The notes: generated by a model from the letters alone, not told the origin. A DNA stretch of 64,000 nucleotides from Plasmodiophora brassicae (GCA_039704465.1 JASFAU010000006.1:1054001-1118000), one strand, 5' to 3'; counted from the first letter of the stretch, positions 1 to 21,949 are shown. Translations and numbers: made by a program.

Positions 1-290
1 ACGATACTCAGACCCAAACAAGAGAACTGTGGTGTCGTTGATGGGTGCCAGGAACTTAGAGAGAGCGTCACAAGTCCACTAGGCCATCTGCAAGTCCAGG
101 ACCCGGGTCCTGGGTTAGCGCGGCGAGTCCGGCTCGGGTCGACTGGGAATTTCCACGTGTGAGTCGAGTCGGGTCGACTCGCTGCCACCTGATCTACGTC
201 CGTCGTCAATAGGCCCCTGGGGAAACAATGGCGACCCTCCGGCGACTCAAGGCACGCGAAGAACGACCTGGTTTAATGCATAACTGCGGT

Positions 291-624
291 TCAGCGTTTC
301 TTGCAGAAGTAGTCTGGTTGTTACAATGAACATCAACGACAAGCGGACACTGGCAGGCACATACTGTATGCAAACTTCTCCACGTTCGCTGGGCGGGCTC
401 GCAGAGTCTCGATTAGGAATTGCCGCACGAGCGTCCCGAGCTCCGGGTGCTCCCGCAGGTACACTTCATTGGCGACGAAGATCGAGCTCTACATAGTTGG
501 TTGAAAACCACCTGCGCAACAAGGCGGCGAAACCGGATCTCCTCACTTGTCCTGCAGTAAACTTGGCCTGCTCTTCTTCCGTCAGGAATGGTAGGACGCT
601 GGAGAAGTCTGGTGCGTTGGCCAT
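291..624 (-). CDS. RIIAD1: RIIa-domain protein, RIIAD1-like (3 exons)
   Basis: This is a small protein of about 74 residues with an RIIa-type dimerisation/docking domain, the fold that in cilia and in PKA regulatory subunits binds amphipathic anchoring helices. Three exons read 624-547, 488-365 and 313-291, with introns of 58 and 51 nt and GT-AG borders that keep one frame from ATG 624 to TGA 291. Residues 27-70 contain the motif VANEVYLREHPEL followed by RPANVEKFAY and YF, which parallels the ANEKYLRTHKE...RPDNILEFAADYF pattern of human RIIAD1. The length is close to that of animal RIIAD1 (about 90 residues). It is divergent from ATM, with about 0.8 kb between them. The family call rests on motif likeness only; another RIIa protein such as a radial-spoke or fibrous-sheath type is possible. 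Confidence 0.75.
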
Positions 625-1434
625 CGCCACTGCGGCGCTAATGGAGGGTACAACGTTTGATCGATACCGCCATACCGACTACCTGTACGGTTACTTAGCG
701 AGGCTGTTAGTCTAAGAAAGGCATAACGCGGAGACAAGCAACAGCCCGACTGGCAGTCCATCGCTGACCTTCCCGTGTATTCTCGCTGTTCCGACTGACG
801 ACTCGAACTTTCCGGTGGAGGAACTGTTTAGACATTCAACGTTGACTGGTTCTGTCTACAACGGCTTCTGCAATAGCCCGGATGGCCCATGGCATTCCCC
901 GCGTGTGCTTCGCGTTGAACACCAGCATCATTGGTGTTTGGTACACCGCCACGCTCTATGTCGTGGCGAGCACGGGCCGAAGAAGAAAGTGTTCTACGTC
1001 CCCAGTCGGGCACCGTACTTCTCCAGTGTGGGAGGAACGTCGTAACCAACAAGGCAGACGAATCACGCTCTGCTCAGGAGCATCATCAACTCAAACGACA
1101 TCGGCACTTATAAGCACTACCAGCATGACGCGTTCGCCGTCATCAGGCAATCACGTATAACGTTTGAGCAGGCGAGCGCCTCAGGCCTGGCATCTGCAGC
1201 CTGGGCCAGGGCCCAGAGGCTTCGGGGTCCTCCTTGCGACCGCTCGGTAGCTGTCCAAAACGATAACTGCGGGCGCCTGGCGGCATCGTTGACCGTCTGC
1301 AGCAATGGCTGTGACCTCAGCAGCGAAAGGCCTCGTCCAGCGCCTAGCCATGGCCGATACCATGAAGGCACGAGGCGTACGTATACGGTAGGGAATGCGG
1401 TGGAGGGCGCGCCATTCAGTATGAGCACATGTAG
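625..1434. other. Intergenic region with a coding-like remnant
   Basis: This lies between the divergent RIIAD1-like and ATM genes. I find no convincing complete gene. A plus-strand frame is open from about 1075 to 1434 and begins with protein-like sequence (INSNDIGTYKHYQHDAFAVI), but it has no ATG, runs into low-complexity translation, and ends in the ATM start region. It may be a decayed gene, an unrecognised exon or chance. The minus-strand frame 1117-1428 is also open and lacks family features. Confidence 0.35.
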
Positions 1435-12198
<10,764 letters not shown>

Positions 12199-12558
12199 TA
12201 ATGAAACCGTACGACTGTACGTCCTATTCCATTTCATTCGCAGGGTTACGTCGTCCACGTGCAGCTGCAATGGCGTGCGCTATTTCCGGCGCATGCGCGG
12301 GTGACCGCCCACGCACGATGGCCCTCCGCCACCACACGCAGTGTCCAGAGTTACCCCAGTTGGGCATCCTGACCGTTCCAGCGGCGTGACTCAGCGTTCG
12401 GGGCGGAAACGCCCAGGTGACCGTTCCGCGTTGGCAAACCTTGCGACAGCAATGCTGTTCAACATGCCGGCGCCGCCCGCCGAGGTACCCGCGCGTGTCG
12501 CAGGTCCACGGTCCCTCGCTGACGCGTAGCCGCGCAGGAGCAGGATACGGCGCGCGAG
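12199..12558. other. Intergenic spacer downstream of ATM
   Basis: These 360 bp lie between the ATM stop and the next plus-strand gene. They are GC-rich with short open frames on both strands, none with recognisable content. The stretch probably holds the ATM 3' end and the promoter of the next gene. Confidence 0.4.
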
Positions 12559-13132
12559 ATGACGTTGCCGGACCTGTTGCTGATGATGGCGGATTCCGAT
12601 GCGACGCCGTTCGCCAGCGTGTGCGACCAGCCGGCCCCGAGCTGGAACTCGGGAGGCGATAGCCTCGATACGGCCGGATCCGGGTTCATGCGATACCACA
12701 GCAGTGAATACCAGGCCATGTACCCGCCTGCTGCGCCCAGTAACGACGTTCTTGCCAGTGGCGGCCATCGCCTCGTGCCATCCGCGATGATGCCGACGAC
12801 GGCGTTTGCACAGACGCCGTTCGTCCCGATGGGGCAGGCGCCACCTGCGTCATCTGCGACCGGCGCTGGTGCGAACGCGAATGACGTCGTCGGACGATTC
12901 CCTGGGTACTCTGTTGCTGTCCGGGGCGATGGTTGCGCTAAGTTGGCCCGTTAGGGATTGGAAGATGAAGGGCAAGATCGAGTTCAAGCCGGATGTGACC
13001 TGGCCGGAACGCGCGCGCGTCAAGCAGATCCTGAACGGCGAGGCGCAGAACCTGCCCGTGGAATTGCAGAAACAGTTCCTGGAGGCCCATGGCATCACCG
13101 CGTCGCACCAGCTATGGCCATTCCGTGCCTAA
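12559..13132 (+). CDS. Hypothetical protein, 174 aa, two exons
   Basis: ATG 12559 opens exon 12559-12905. A 49-nt intron (12906-12954, GTACTC...TTAG) joins it to 12955-13132 and keeps the frame across a split Gly codon. The first 116 residues are rich in Ala, Pro, Ser and Met and look disordered. The last 58 are charged and predicted helical (KGKIEFKPDVTWPERARVKQ, then LPVELQKQFLEAHGI). I do not recognise a family. No signal peptide or membrane segment is visible. A short, possibly regulatory or adaptor protein is one reading, but no function can be assigned. Confidence 0.65.
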
Positions 13133-13267
13133 CGACCCGCCCGTCCCCCCTAACGCGACCTATACGATTCAGACTAAAGGTTCACTTATTGCTATTGCTT
13201 GTGACGAACAGCCTATAGGGATCGCAGCGTACCCTGAGCGCACGATTAAGCGTTGTCGATTGACCTG

Positions 13268-13423
13268 ATGGCCGCCGTGAAGACGCTGCTGGCCGCGATT
13301 CTGCTGTTCCTGGCCCGGCAGGCGCATGCTGACGAACATGGTTGCAAGGGGTCCGAGACGTACGACTACAGCCTGAACCGGTGCTTCGACTGGAACGCCC
13401 ACTGCCAGGACCACCAGTGCTAA
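13268..13423 (+). CDS. Small secreted cysteine-containing peptide, 51 aa
   Basis: This single exon runs from ATG 13268 to TAA 13421-13423. Residues 1-21 form a clean signal peptide: MAAVK, a hydrophobic core TLLAAILLFLA, and a likely cut after QAHA. The mature part is about 30 residues with four cysteines (positions 26, 39, 46, 51) and many aromatic and acidic residues, enough for two disulphides. The last residue is Cys. No homologue is recognised. It sits alone between an unknown gene and the AlaRS pair and converges on AlaRS copy A with about 75 bp between stops. The size and layout are typical of small secreted proteins of parasites, but a role is inference. Confidence 0.6.
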   Translation: MAAVKTLLAAILLFLARQAHADEHGCKGSETYDYSLNRCFDWNAHCQDHQC

Positions 13424-13498
13424 CGCGACGACGACGACATACACAGTGTGTGCGTTTGCCTGTGTGTGTCTGTGTATTTCGATTCGGGAAGGAACTGG

Positions 13499-16400
13499 TC
13501 ACCCTGAGATGGATCGAGCAAACTGTTCCGCCGCATGGATGGCTCCATTGACGTCTCCACCTGGAGCGGCACCTTGAACAACCTGGCCGGGCTTGGCCGA
13601 CGGGAACGCTTTGCCGCCCAATGGTTGAAGCGCAGCCGAGATCCAGGCGGTCGGGTCAATCTGAACGACCAATAAATGAGAACAAGAAACAAGAACTCGC
13701 AGGGAAGCAGAGTCGTACAGTGGAAGACCCTTGGGCAACGACAGCGCATTTGCCTTTCCCATCGTCACCGGAGATCAGGAAGGCTGGCGTACCACCGATC
13801 TTTGCTTTCCCAATAATGTTCTACGTGGAATCCGTAAACGATTCGACCAATGACAACGCCTACCGACGAACCTTCAGTGACTTGGCGTCAACGTCAATAC
13901 GATGGACAATGAAGGGCAAGGATCGCTCTGCAGATTTCTCCAGAGCGGCAATTGCACCGTTCTCAAGTTCCTTGATCTGCTCCTTCTTGAACTTCATGTA
14001 GGACTTGAGCGTTTCGTTGATGAACTGCTCGATTTCGTACTTGGCGATCGCCGGCAGCGACGACGACATGTCCTCGAACTTGGTACGAATGCGGGTCACC
14101 CGTTCGCCAATCTTGGCTTTCTCGCCATTCGCCACACGCCGAAGTTCGCCAAGCAAATCGGCGGCCCGGGCCACGCTTTCATGTGAAGACTCAGCAGTGA
14201 CCGCGACAATACGACGAATGCCTGCAACGACAAAACGTCATACTCTGACGATGGACGGGCCTTAACATGCAGAGGAACCCTTTGCAATTCCAACTTCGGA
14301 AATGATCGACAGATGCTGAGCCGTGGCCGTGTTCGACAAATGGTTTCCACCACAGAACTCGACGGAATACTTGAACCTGAGCGCGCAACCGCTGAGTTAC
14401 CAGGAACACACATAGCGGAACAGACCAGCCAACCATTCGCGATTCTCTGGATCGGCAACCATTGCATCAATGGACTCGCCAATCGATACGACACGCACTG
14501 GATCCGGATACCTGCCCTCTTGGCGTTAGAAAGAGGTGCAATCCACAGAACGATCACGCCTACGTTTCACCAAAGACGGCGCGCAGCGAACAGATCTTCT
14601 TGGCAAGCGCCAACGGGACAACCTTCGTGAAGACCCGCAGCGACGCCTCGATCTGCTGATTGCAGATTTGTTCGATGCGCTTCAGGTCGTCAACTTTGAC
14701 AGCGGATGGGTGGCTGAAGTCGAACCGGAGCTTGGCATCGTCGACGAGGGATCCCTTCTGGTCAATGTGATCGCCGAGGACGGTCCTCAGTGCATAGTTC
14801 AGAATGTGGGTGGCCGTGTGATTCGGGACGATGCGGCTGCGCCTGGAATAATCGACGCTGAGATGCAGCGTGTCGCCAGTGCGGATGCTTCCTTTGACGA
14901 TGGTGCCGATGTGCACCACAATGCCCGCCCACGACTGGCAGTCGGAAACCTGGAAGATCGTCGACTTGTCGGCAGAGTGAAGGATACCAGTATCGAAGAT
15001 CTGGCCACCGGATTCGGCATAGAACGACGAGGCCTTAAGGACAACACCATGGACCGCCTCCTCGCCTTCCGTCGTTTGAGGAACAAACGCACGATTGAAG
15101 AAAATGGCTTGCACCGTACTCGACAGGTCCGCGTCAGAGACCTGAAGCACAGCCGATAAGTAACAGACCCACGATGTTGACTATCATGGGCATTACGTAT
15201 TTGTGGGCGTCATCGGTTGGCAGGACGCCAATGACTTTCTCCATGTGCGCAATGTGTTCCGCCTCCATTCTGAGTTCCACCTTGCCGCTTCGTGCGTTGC
15301 AACGCGAAAGATCCCGAGCTTTCTCCATTGCCTTCTCGTAATGTGCCGTGTCGACGGTCATGCCTTGCTCCTCCGCCATCAGCACCGTCAGGTCGAGAGG
15401 GAACCCATACGTATCGTACAGGCGGAACGCGACTTCTCCAGGAACGACCTATGCTACCATTAGCAGGTCTCCGCAGGTCAAAGCAGCAGACGCCACACCT
15501 TGTCGGTTATGTTCTGGATGCACTTCTTGAATTCCCGCTCACCCTTTTGGAGCGTCCTTCGAAACAGGGTCTCCTCCTCAGCGAGAACGGCTTTAATCCG
15601 GTCGGCCTCTCGGATCAGTTCAGGGAACGCGCCGCCCAACGTTTGGCACTGCCGCATTGTCGAAATCAGATGCCAAGACGCATTGTGCAAATGCCGAACT
15701 GAACATACGACAACGGGAACAAGCTGCGAGAAGAACCCGTCCTTGGCACCCAGGAACGAATGCGCGTATCGCACCGCACGACGAAGGATGCGTCGGAGAA
15801 CGTACTGCCTCCCGGTCGGACCTGCAGAATAGTCAGTGAATCAAAGTAGTGACCAACGTTGACAGGCGACGACGCACCTGGTTCAGAACCGTCCGCAATG
15901 GCAACGGAAAGGTTACGAATGTGGTCGGCGATCACCCTGTATGCCATGTCGATGCCGTCTGTGTCGTGTTTACCGACTTGGCCTTTGTAGGGACGAACCC
16001 CTAAACAACCGGCCGACCATCAGAATGACAAGGGAATGTGAGACAGCACGGCACCGACCTGTCAGCCTCTGGATCTCCTGAAAGTACGGCTGAAACACGT
16101 CCGTATCGTAATTGGAGCGAACGTTTTGAAGAATGGAGACGAGGCGCTCGAACCCCATTCCCGTGTCGATGTGCTTGCTGGGAAGCGGTACGAGTGACCG
16201 ATCGGGCTCGCGGTTGTATTGCATGAAGACAATGTTCCAGACTGCGCAAGCCTGACGTTAGCCGATTTCTACACCAGAACGTTCGCGCCCTACTCTCAAT
16301 GACGTCCGGGTCGTCCATGTTGACGAGATCGGCGGCATTACGTCCACCGATGCGATCGTAGTGAAGCTCAGAGCACGGGCCGCAAGGTCCCTGATCTCCC

Positions 16401-17032
16401 ATCTCCCAGAAGTTGTCCTTCATGTTGCCCGGCAGGACATGCGACGGATCCAGGAACTTGCACCACAGGTCTCGCGACTCCAGGTCAGGCTCGAGTCCCA
16501 GCTCTTCATTTCCCTCAAAGTAGGTCGCGTAAAGGCGATCCTTACTCAATCCGTACACATCGTGCAGCAGTTCCATCGCCCAGGTGATCGCTTCGGCCTT
16601 GAAGTAGTCGCCGAACGACCAGTTGCCGAGCATTTCGAAGAACGTGTGATGGTACGTGTCCTTTCCGACGTCGTCCTACGGGACAGATTAGAACCATTGC
16701 GACGACCAGGTCGAACACAGGTTCCAACCAAATCGTTGTGCTTTCCCCCGGCACGAATGCATTTCTGGGAGTTGCACGCGCGGGACAGCTTCGAGAGAGG
16801 CGTGGACGGGTCCACCGAGCCTGTATCCAGGAGGTTAGACGAAGGAGTGCGACGTGATACACGGATACGTGCCGAGGAAGATGGGCTTGAACTGGCACAT
16901 GCCGGAATTGATGAAGAGCAGCGTCGGGTCATCGTAGGGGATCACGCGCGACGACGGGTAGAACGTGTGGTCCTTGCCCTGGAAGAACTCGATGAACGTC
17001 TGCCGGACGCGGTCGCACGTCCAAGTCGACAT
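13499..17032 (-). CDS. AARS1: Alanyl-tRNA synthetase, tandem copy A
   Basis: This class II synthetase charges tRNA-Ala with alanine and edits Ser/Gly. It reads from ATG 17032 ([20 protein letters not shown]) to TGA 13499-13501 over many exons. Landmarks in order are [79 protein letters not shown], the editing-domain HTATH, then VEFCGGNH and a C-Ala region ending in FARSISG. All exons I joined keep frame, so the gene looks intact. Against copy B, the zinc/editing motif reads CGGNH instead of the usual CGGTH. Introns sit at the same positions as in copy B but most differ in sequence. The open frame continues at least 70 codons upstream of ATG 17032 with no further ATG (first GTG at 17242), so an alternative non-AUG start is conceivable. 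Confidence 0.96.
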
Positions 17033-17312
17033 GTTCTCGACAGGCGCTGCCGTCGCCACGCGAACCAGACAGAATGGCGCCTCTGGCCCCGTACCTACGG
17101 ACTCCGTACGAGCTACACACCTGGACGACTGGGCCACACAGTGTAGCTCCCAGGCGCCGGCGCTGTCTGCTGTTCCCAGGGTGACGTGTCTGCTCTGCAG
17201 TCTGCAGCTCGCAACAGTGCGGAACTGCAGTGCGCCCGCCACCCTGTACCCTGTAGTTGCCGTGTGGCTGCGGACAACCAGCTAGCGAGTGTATTCCAGT
17301 GGCGCAGGTGGG

Positions 17313-20300
17313 TTAACCTGTGATTGAACGAGCGAACTGTGCCGCCGCCTGGACGACTTCATCGATGTTGCCTGCTGGCGCGGCGCCTTGGACCATCTGG
17401 CCGGGTTTGGACATGGGGGACGCCTTGCCGCCCAGCGGCTGCAGCGCAGTCGAGATCCAGGCAGTAGCGTCAATCTGGCTGGCATATCAGAACGGCGAAA
17501 CTGGCACATAACATGCAGCCTACAGAGGATGAGCCCTGAGCCACGACAACGAATTTGGACTTTCCGTCGTCACCCGATACGAGCAACGTCGGTGTCGCGC
17601 CGATCCTCGCCTTCGCGAGGATGTTCTATTCCCGAAACGTGTTTAGCGAATGCAACGGTACAGTTACGCGTAATAACCTTCAAAGACTTCGCATCAAGGT
17701 CGACTCGGTGTACGATGAAGGGGGACGACCGCTCTGTGGCTTCTTCCAGAGCTGTGATCGCCCCGGCTTCACGTTCCTTGATCTGCTCCTTCTTGAACTG
17801 CATGTAGGACTTCAGCGTGTTGTTGATGAGTTGCTCGATTTCATACTTGGCGATCGCTGGCAACGACGACGACATGTCTTCGAACTTGGTGCGCAATCGA
17901 GTGACCTGTTCGCCAATCGTTGCCTGCTCGCCGTTCGCCACGAGTCGAAGTTCGCTGAGCAAGTCGTTCGCACGGGTGACGCTTTCATGCGATGCCTCGG
18001 CAGTGACCGCCACGATTCGACGAACGCCTACAATAGCATTGGATTGTAATGTAATGCAGGCCTCGTGGCTCCACGCCGCCATACCTTTAGCAATACCGAC
18101 CTCGGAAATGATTGACAAATGCTGAGCGGTTGCCGTGTTTGTCAGGTGGGTTCCGCCACAGAACTCGACGGAATGCTTCAACCTGAAGCGGGTTGATCAA
18201 TAGTCTTCAGCGAATAACGGCACCACCTTGCGACTCACCATTCGCGGTTGTCTGGATCAGCAACCATCGCATCAATGGATTGGCCAATCGATACAACACG
18301 TACTGGGTCGGGGTACCTGTACACCGAGCTTCAGCTAACGCACTCCAGTATCGACAAAGGCGACGTTACGTCTCGCCAAAGACGGCACGCAACGAGCAGA
18401 TCTTCTTCGCAAGCGCCAAAGGGACGACCTGGGTGAAAACCTGCAGCGACGCCTCGATTTGCTCATTGCAGATTCGCTCGACCCGTTTCAGGTCGTCAAC
18501 TTTGACAGCGGATGGGTGGCTGAAGTCGAACCGGAGCTTGGCGTCGTCGACGAGGGACCCCTTCTGGTCAATGTGATCGCCGAGGACGCTCCTCAGTGCA
18601 TAGTTCAGAATGTGGGTGGCCGTGTGATTCGGGACGATGCGGCTGCGCCTGGAATAATCGACGCTGAGATGCAGCGTGTCGCCAGTGCGGATGCTTCCTT
18701 TGACGATGGTGCCGATGTGAACCACAATGCCCGCCCAGGACTGGCAGTCGGAAACCTGGAAGATCGTCGACTTGTCGGCAGAGTGAAGGATACCAGTGTC
18801 GAAGATCTGGCCACCGGATTCGGCGTAGAACGACGACGCCTCCAGGACGATACCATGGACCGCTTCTGCACCTTCGGATGTCTCGGGTACGAAGGCGCGA
18901 TTAAGGAAAATGGCTTGCACCGTGCTTGACAGGTTCGAATCTGACACCTATTGGGTAGGCTGTAAGCGCGACGAGCTAGGTAGGTAGGTCAGCGCGGCAA
19001 CCGGCGGGACATTACGTATTTGTGGGAGTCGTCCGTTGGCAGCACGCCAATGACTTTCTCCAGGTGGGCAATGTGTTCAGCGTCCATCGTCAGATCCGCG
19101 TTGTCGCTTCGCGCGTTGCATCGTGAAAGGTCCCGAGCTTTCTCCATTTCCTTCTCGTACTGCGCCGTATCGACGGTCATGCCTTGCTCCTCGGCCATCA
19201 GCACGGTCAGGTCTAGAGGGAACCCATACGTATCGTACAGACGGAATGCAACCTCGCCAGGAATGACCTATGTCAAGCAATAAGACCATCAAGCTGAATT
19301 GTAGAAACAGGTTCCACGCCTTGTCGGTGATGTCCTGAATGCACTTCTTAAACTCACGCTCGCCCTTCTGGAGCGTTCTCCGGAACAAGGTCTCCTCGCT
19401 AGCAAGAACGTCCTTGATGCGGCGGGCCTCTCGCGTCAATTCAGGGAACGCGCCGCCCAGCGTTTGACACTACCGAATGGGGCCATGTCAGGTCAAGGTT
19501 GCGGAAGCAACCATAAAGGCGCAGCGTTCACGTACGACGACGGGAACCAGTTGGGGGAAGAACCCGTCCTTGGCACCCAGGAATGAATGCGCGTATCGCA
19601 CCGCGCGACGAAGGATGCGTCGGAGAACGTACTGCCTCCCGGTCGGGCCTGCACACACGTTCCAATGAAACGACATACTGATGCTGCCTGCAGGTGACGA
19701 ACCTGGCTCGGAACCGTCGGCAATGGCAACGGAAAGGTTACGGATGTGATCAGCAACGACACGATAGGCCATATCGATGCCGTCCTTGTCGTCTTTACCG
19801 ACTAGACCTTGATAGGAACGGGCACCTGTCAGAGCGGCATGAAACCCACAGTACATCGTCGAAAACTGCCATACGCAGTAACGAACCGGACAGCTTCTGA
19901 ATCTCTTCGAAATACGGTTCGAACACGTCGGTATCGTAGTTGGAGCGAACGTTTTGAAGAACGGAGACTAGACGTTCGAATCCCATTCCCGTATCGATGT
20001 GCTTGGCGGGAAGAGGGACAAGCAACCCATCAGGTTCGCGGTTGTACTGCATGAACACGATGTTCCAGACTGAGGGAAACAGAATCAAACCTGCTGCCTG
20101 GCAGTACTGCGGGCGCCACGTGGTCGACTTACTCTCAATGACGTCCGGATCGTCCATGTTGACGAGACCGGAGGCATTGCGTCCACCAATGCGATCGTAG
20201 TGAAGCTCGGAGCACGGGCCGCAAGGTCCCTGATCTCCCATCTCCCAGAAGTTGTCCTTCATGTTGCCCGGCAGGACATGCGACGGATCCAGGAACTTGC

Positions 20301-20871
20301 ACCACATGTCTCGCGACTCCAGGTCAGGCTCGAGTCCCAGCTCTTCATTTCCCTCAAAGTAGGTCGCGTAAAGGCGATCCTTTCTCAATCCGTACACATC
20401 GTGCAGCAGTTCCATCGCCCAGGCGATCGCTTCGGCCTTGAAGTAGTCGCCGAACGACCAGTTGCCGAGCATTTCGAAGAACGTGTGATGGTACGTGTCC
20501 TTTCCGACGTCGTCCTACAGGACAGATTAGAACCATTGCGACGACCAGGTCGAACACAGGTTCCAACCAAATCGTTGTGCTTTCCCCCGGCACGAATGCA
20601 TTTCTGGGAGTTGCACGCGCGGGACAGCTTCGAGAGAGGGGTGGACGGGTCCACCGAGCCTGTATCCAGGCGGTTAGACGAAGGGGTGCGACGTGACGCA
20701 CGGATATGCACCGAGGAAGACGGGCTTGAACTGGCACATGCCGGAATTGATGAAGAGCAGCGTCGGGTCATCGTAGGGGATCACTCGCGACGACGGGTAG
20801 AACGTGTGGCCCTTGCCCTGGAAGAACTCGATGAACGTCTGGCGTACCTTGTCGGCGGTCCACATCGACAT
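17313..20871 (-). CDS. AARS1: Alanyl-tRNA synthetase, tandem copy B
   Basis: This is a second full-length AlaRS directly upstream of copy A, same strand, starting at ATG 20871 ([20 protein letters not shown]) and ending at TAA 17313-17315 (C-terminus FARSITG). It carries the same landmarks: [38 protein letters not shown], editing HTATH, and VEFCGGTHL with the standard Cys-Gly-Gly-Thr-His. Exons join in frame with no breaks seen. The 53-nt intron at 20515-20567 is identical to copy A's 16676-16728 except for one base, whereas other introns have diverged fully. The frame is open upstream of the ATG from 20961 and that stretch reads like a mitochondrial presequence (see the separate entry). One copy may serve the cytosol and the other, or an extended form, the mitochondrion. 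Confidence 0.96.
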
Positions 20872-20961
20872 TGCTGTTGTTATGATGACGGCCCACCGAA
20901 AGCGTTTCTGCGCCTTGCTGCACCACACCGCTCGGAGTGCGCTTGGGGCTGCACCGGCCAG
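20872..20961 (-). other. AUG-less, presequence-like in-frame leader of AlaRS copy B
   Basis: Thirty codons directly upstream of and in frame with ATG 20871 contain no ATG and no stop. They start at a CTG (20961-20959) with G at -3 and G at +4, a favourable context for CUG initiation. The encoded stretch is rich in Ala, Leu and Ser with five Arg/Lys and no acidic residue, and includes [19 protein letters not shown]. This looks like a mitochondrial targeting peptide. An in-frame TGA lies about five codons farther upstream. In yeast, the mitochondrial form of AlaRS is started at non-AUG codons, so the same device is plausible here. An unseen upstream exon is the alternative. Confidence 0.45.
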
Positions 20962-21445
20962 AGCCGCTCCAGTGCTATGTTTAGGTCACGGTGGACACTG
21001 AACACTGGACAGCGCACGTCCTCGGAGTCTCGCGGACTCCGCAACGACCGTCACGTTCCGCGCAGTGCAGTCCCTGCCTTGTACACAGTCAGCAGGACCT
21101 ATTTTTGGTTGTGGGGTGGCAGGACCTGGCGATCCTGTCTTGGGTTATGCCGGCCGCAGTGTTCAAAGGTCATCTTGTCGACCTGGGAACACTGAAATCG
21201 GGTTCTTGACGAATAAAGCATGAGCCGCGTAACGCGATGCCTGTCAGCGCTTTTGCAATGCGTCTTGAGCCCCATGGCATTGAACCTGTGCCGGACCGAT
21301 TCGGCGACAAGGCTAGTCTGTTACAGAACGGCAGGGCAGTGGAAAGCCGAGCATGCTAAATAGATCACGATGGTGAGTAATTACGCAGCACGGTCAACGA
21401 ACGCCGGCAGGCACAGAAACATGCTCGTCTGGATTCAACCAGTGT
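20962..21445. other. Intergenic region upstream of AlaRS copy B
   Basis: These 484 bp lie between the AlaRS B leader and the 3' end of the next minus-strand gene. I see no gene. The long plus-strand frame crossing from 20200 into this region is antisense to AlaRS coding sequence and loses any structure here. The region should contain the AlaRS B promoter. Confidence 0.4.
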
Positions 21446-21949
21446 TTATAGATCACGTCCAGGCGTGTTCGTCTCCCCTTCCCGAATCTCGCAGAAACTC
21501 TTGCGAGCAAAGAATACATCGGACTCTGGATGAACGGGGCAGGAATCGTTCTGGACCGCCTGTTGGCTCATGAAGTGGCCGACCAGGCCACTGACAGCGG
21601 AGACAACCAGGTCCGGAACGCCTGACGGCTGAGCCAGGAGAGAGGTCAGCGACTCCACCGACACGTCGCCCATCCCGCGTAAATACGTCAGCACATCGGT
21701 GTTCATCATGCCCTCCAGCGAACTCTGCAGGTCGCTACTCTGGTCGATACCGAACAAGTTGTTCATGCTATTCCGCAACCCGTCCGTATCTGCCACCTCG
21801 GTCACAAGGACCTTCAGCAGGTCGTCGACCTGCGCCGTTCCCGTCAGCATGCCGAGTCCCGTTGAAATCATCGACGCAGCGTCCAACGCCATTGCCGGTG
21901 AGGACACCATACCGGCACCCAGCAGCATCAACGAGATTCCAGCAATCAT
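21446..21949 (-). CDS. Hypothetical protein, about 167 aa, Met/Leu/Ser-rich
   Basis: The frame runs from ATG 21949 to the stop at 21446. The N-terminus (MIAGISLMLLGAGMVSSPAM) is hydrophobic and could act as a signal peptide or membrane anchor. The rest is a set of amphipathic segments rich in Ser, Leu, Met and Asp (for example NTDVLTYLRGMGDVSVESL), followed by a charged tail with three Cys. The open frame extends upstream of this ATG to 22057 without another ATG, so an upstream exon carrying the true start is possible. No family is recognised. It is followed upstream on the same strand by a single-span membrane protein gene 127 bp away. Confidence 0.55.
   Translation of the reverse strand: MIAGISLMLLGAGMVSSPAMALDAASMISTGLGMLTGTAQVDDLLKVLVTEVADTDGLRNSMNNLFGIDQSSDLQSSLEGMMNTDVLTYLRGMGDVSVESLTSLLAQPSGVPDLVVSAVSGLVGHFMSQQAVQNDSCPVHPESDVFFARKSFCEIREGETNTPGRDL

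Noticed and set aside
17033..17242. 70-residue N-terminal extension of AlaRS copy A as part of the coding sequence
   Set aside because: The first codon is GTG, not ATG, and the extension contains several acidic residues, so it was left out of the gene and only noted.
13499..20871. One AlaRS copy as a pseudogene
   Set aside because: Every exon junction examined in both copies keeps the frame and restores conserved motifs, and catalytic and editing residues are present in both.
20200..21195. Plus-strand ORF of 331 codons
   Set aside because: It is antisense to conserved AlaRS copy B coding sequence, and an equivalent shadow (16361-17146) lies over copy A. It mirrors AlaRS codons and has no features of its own.
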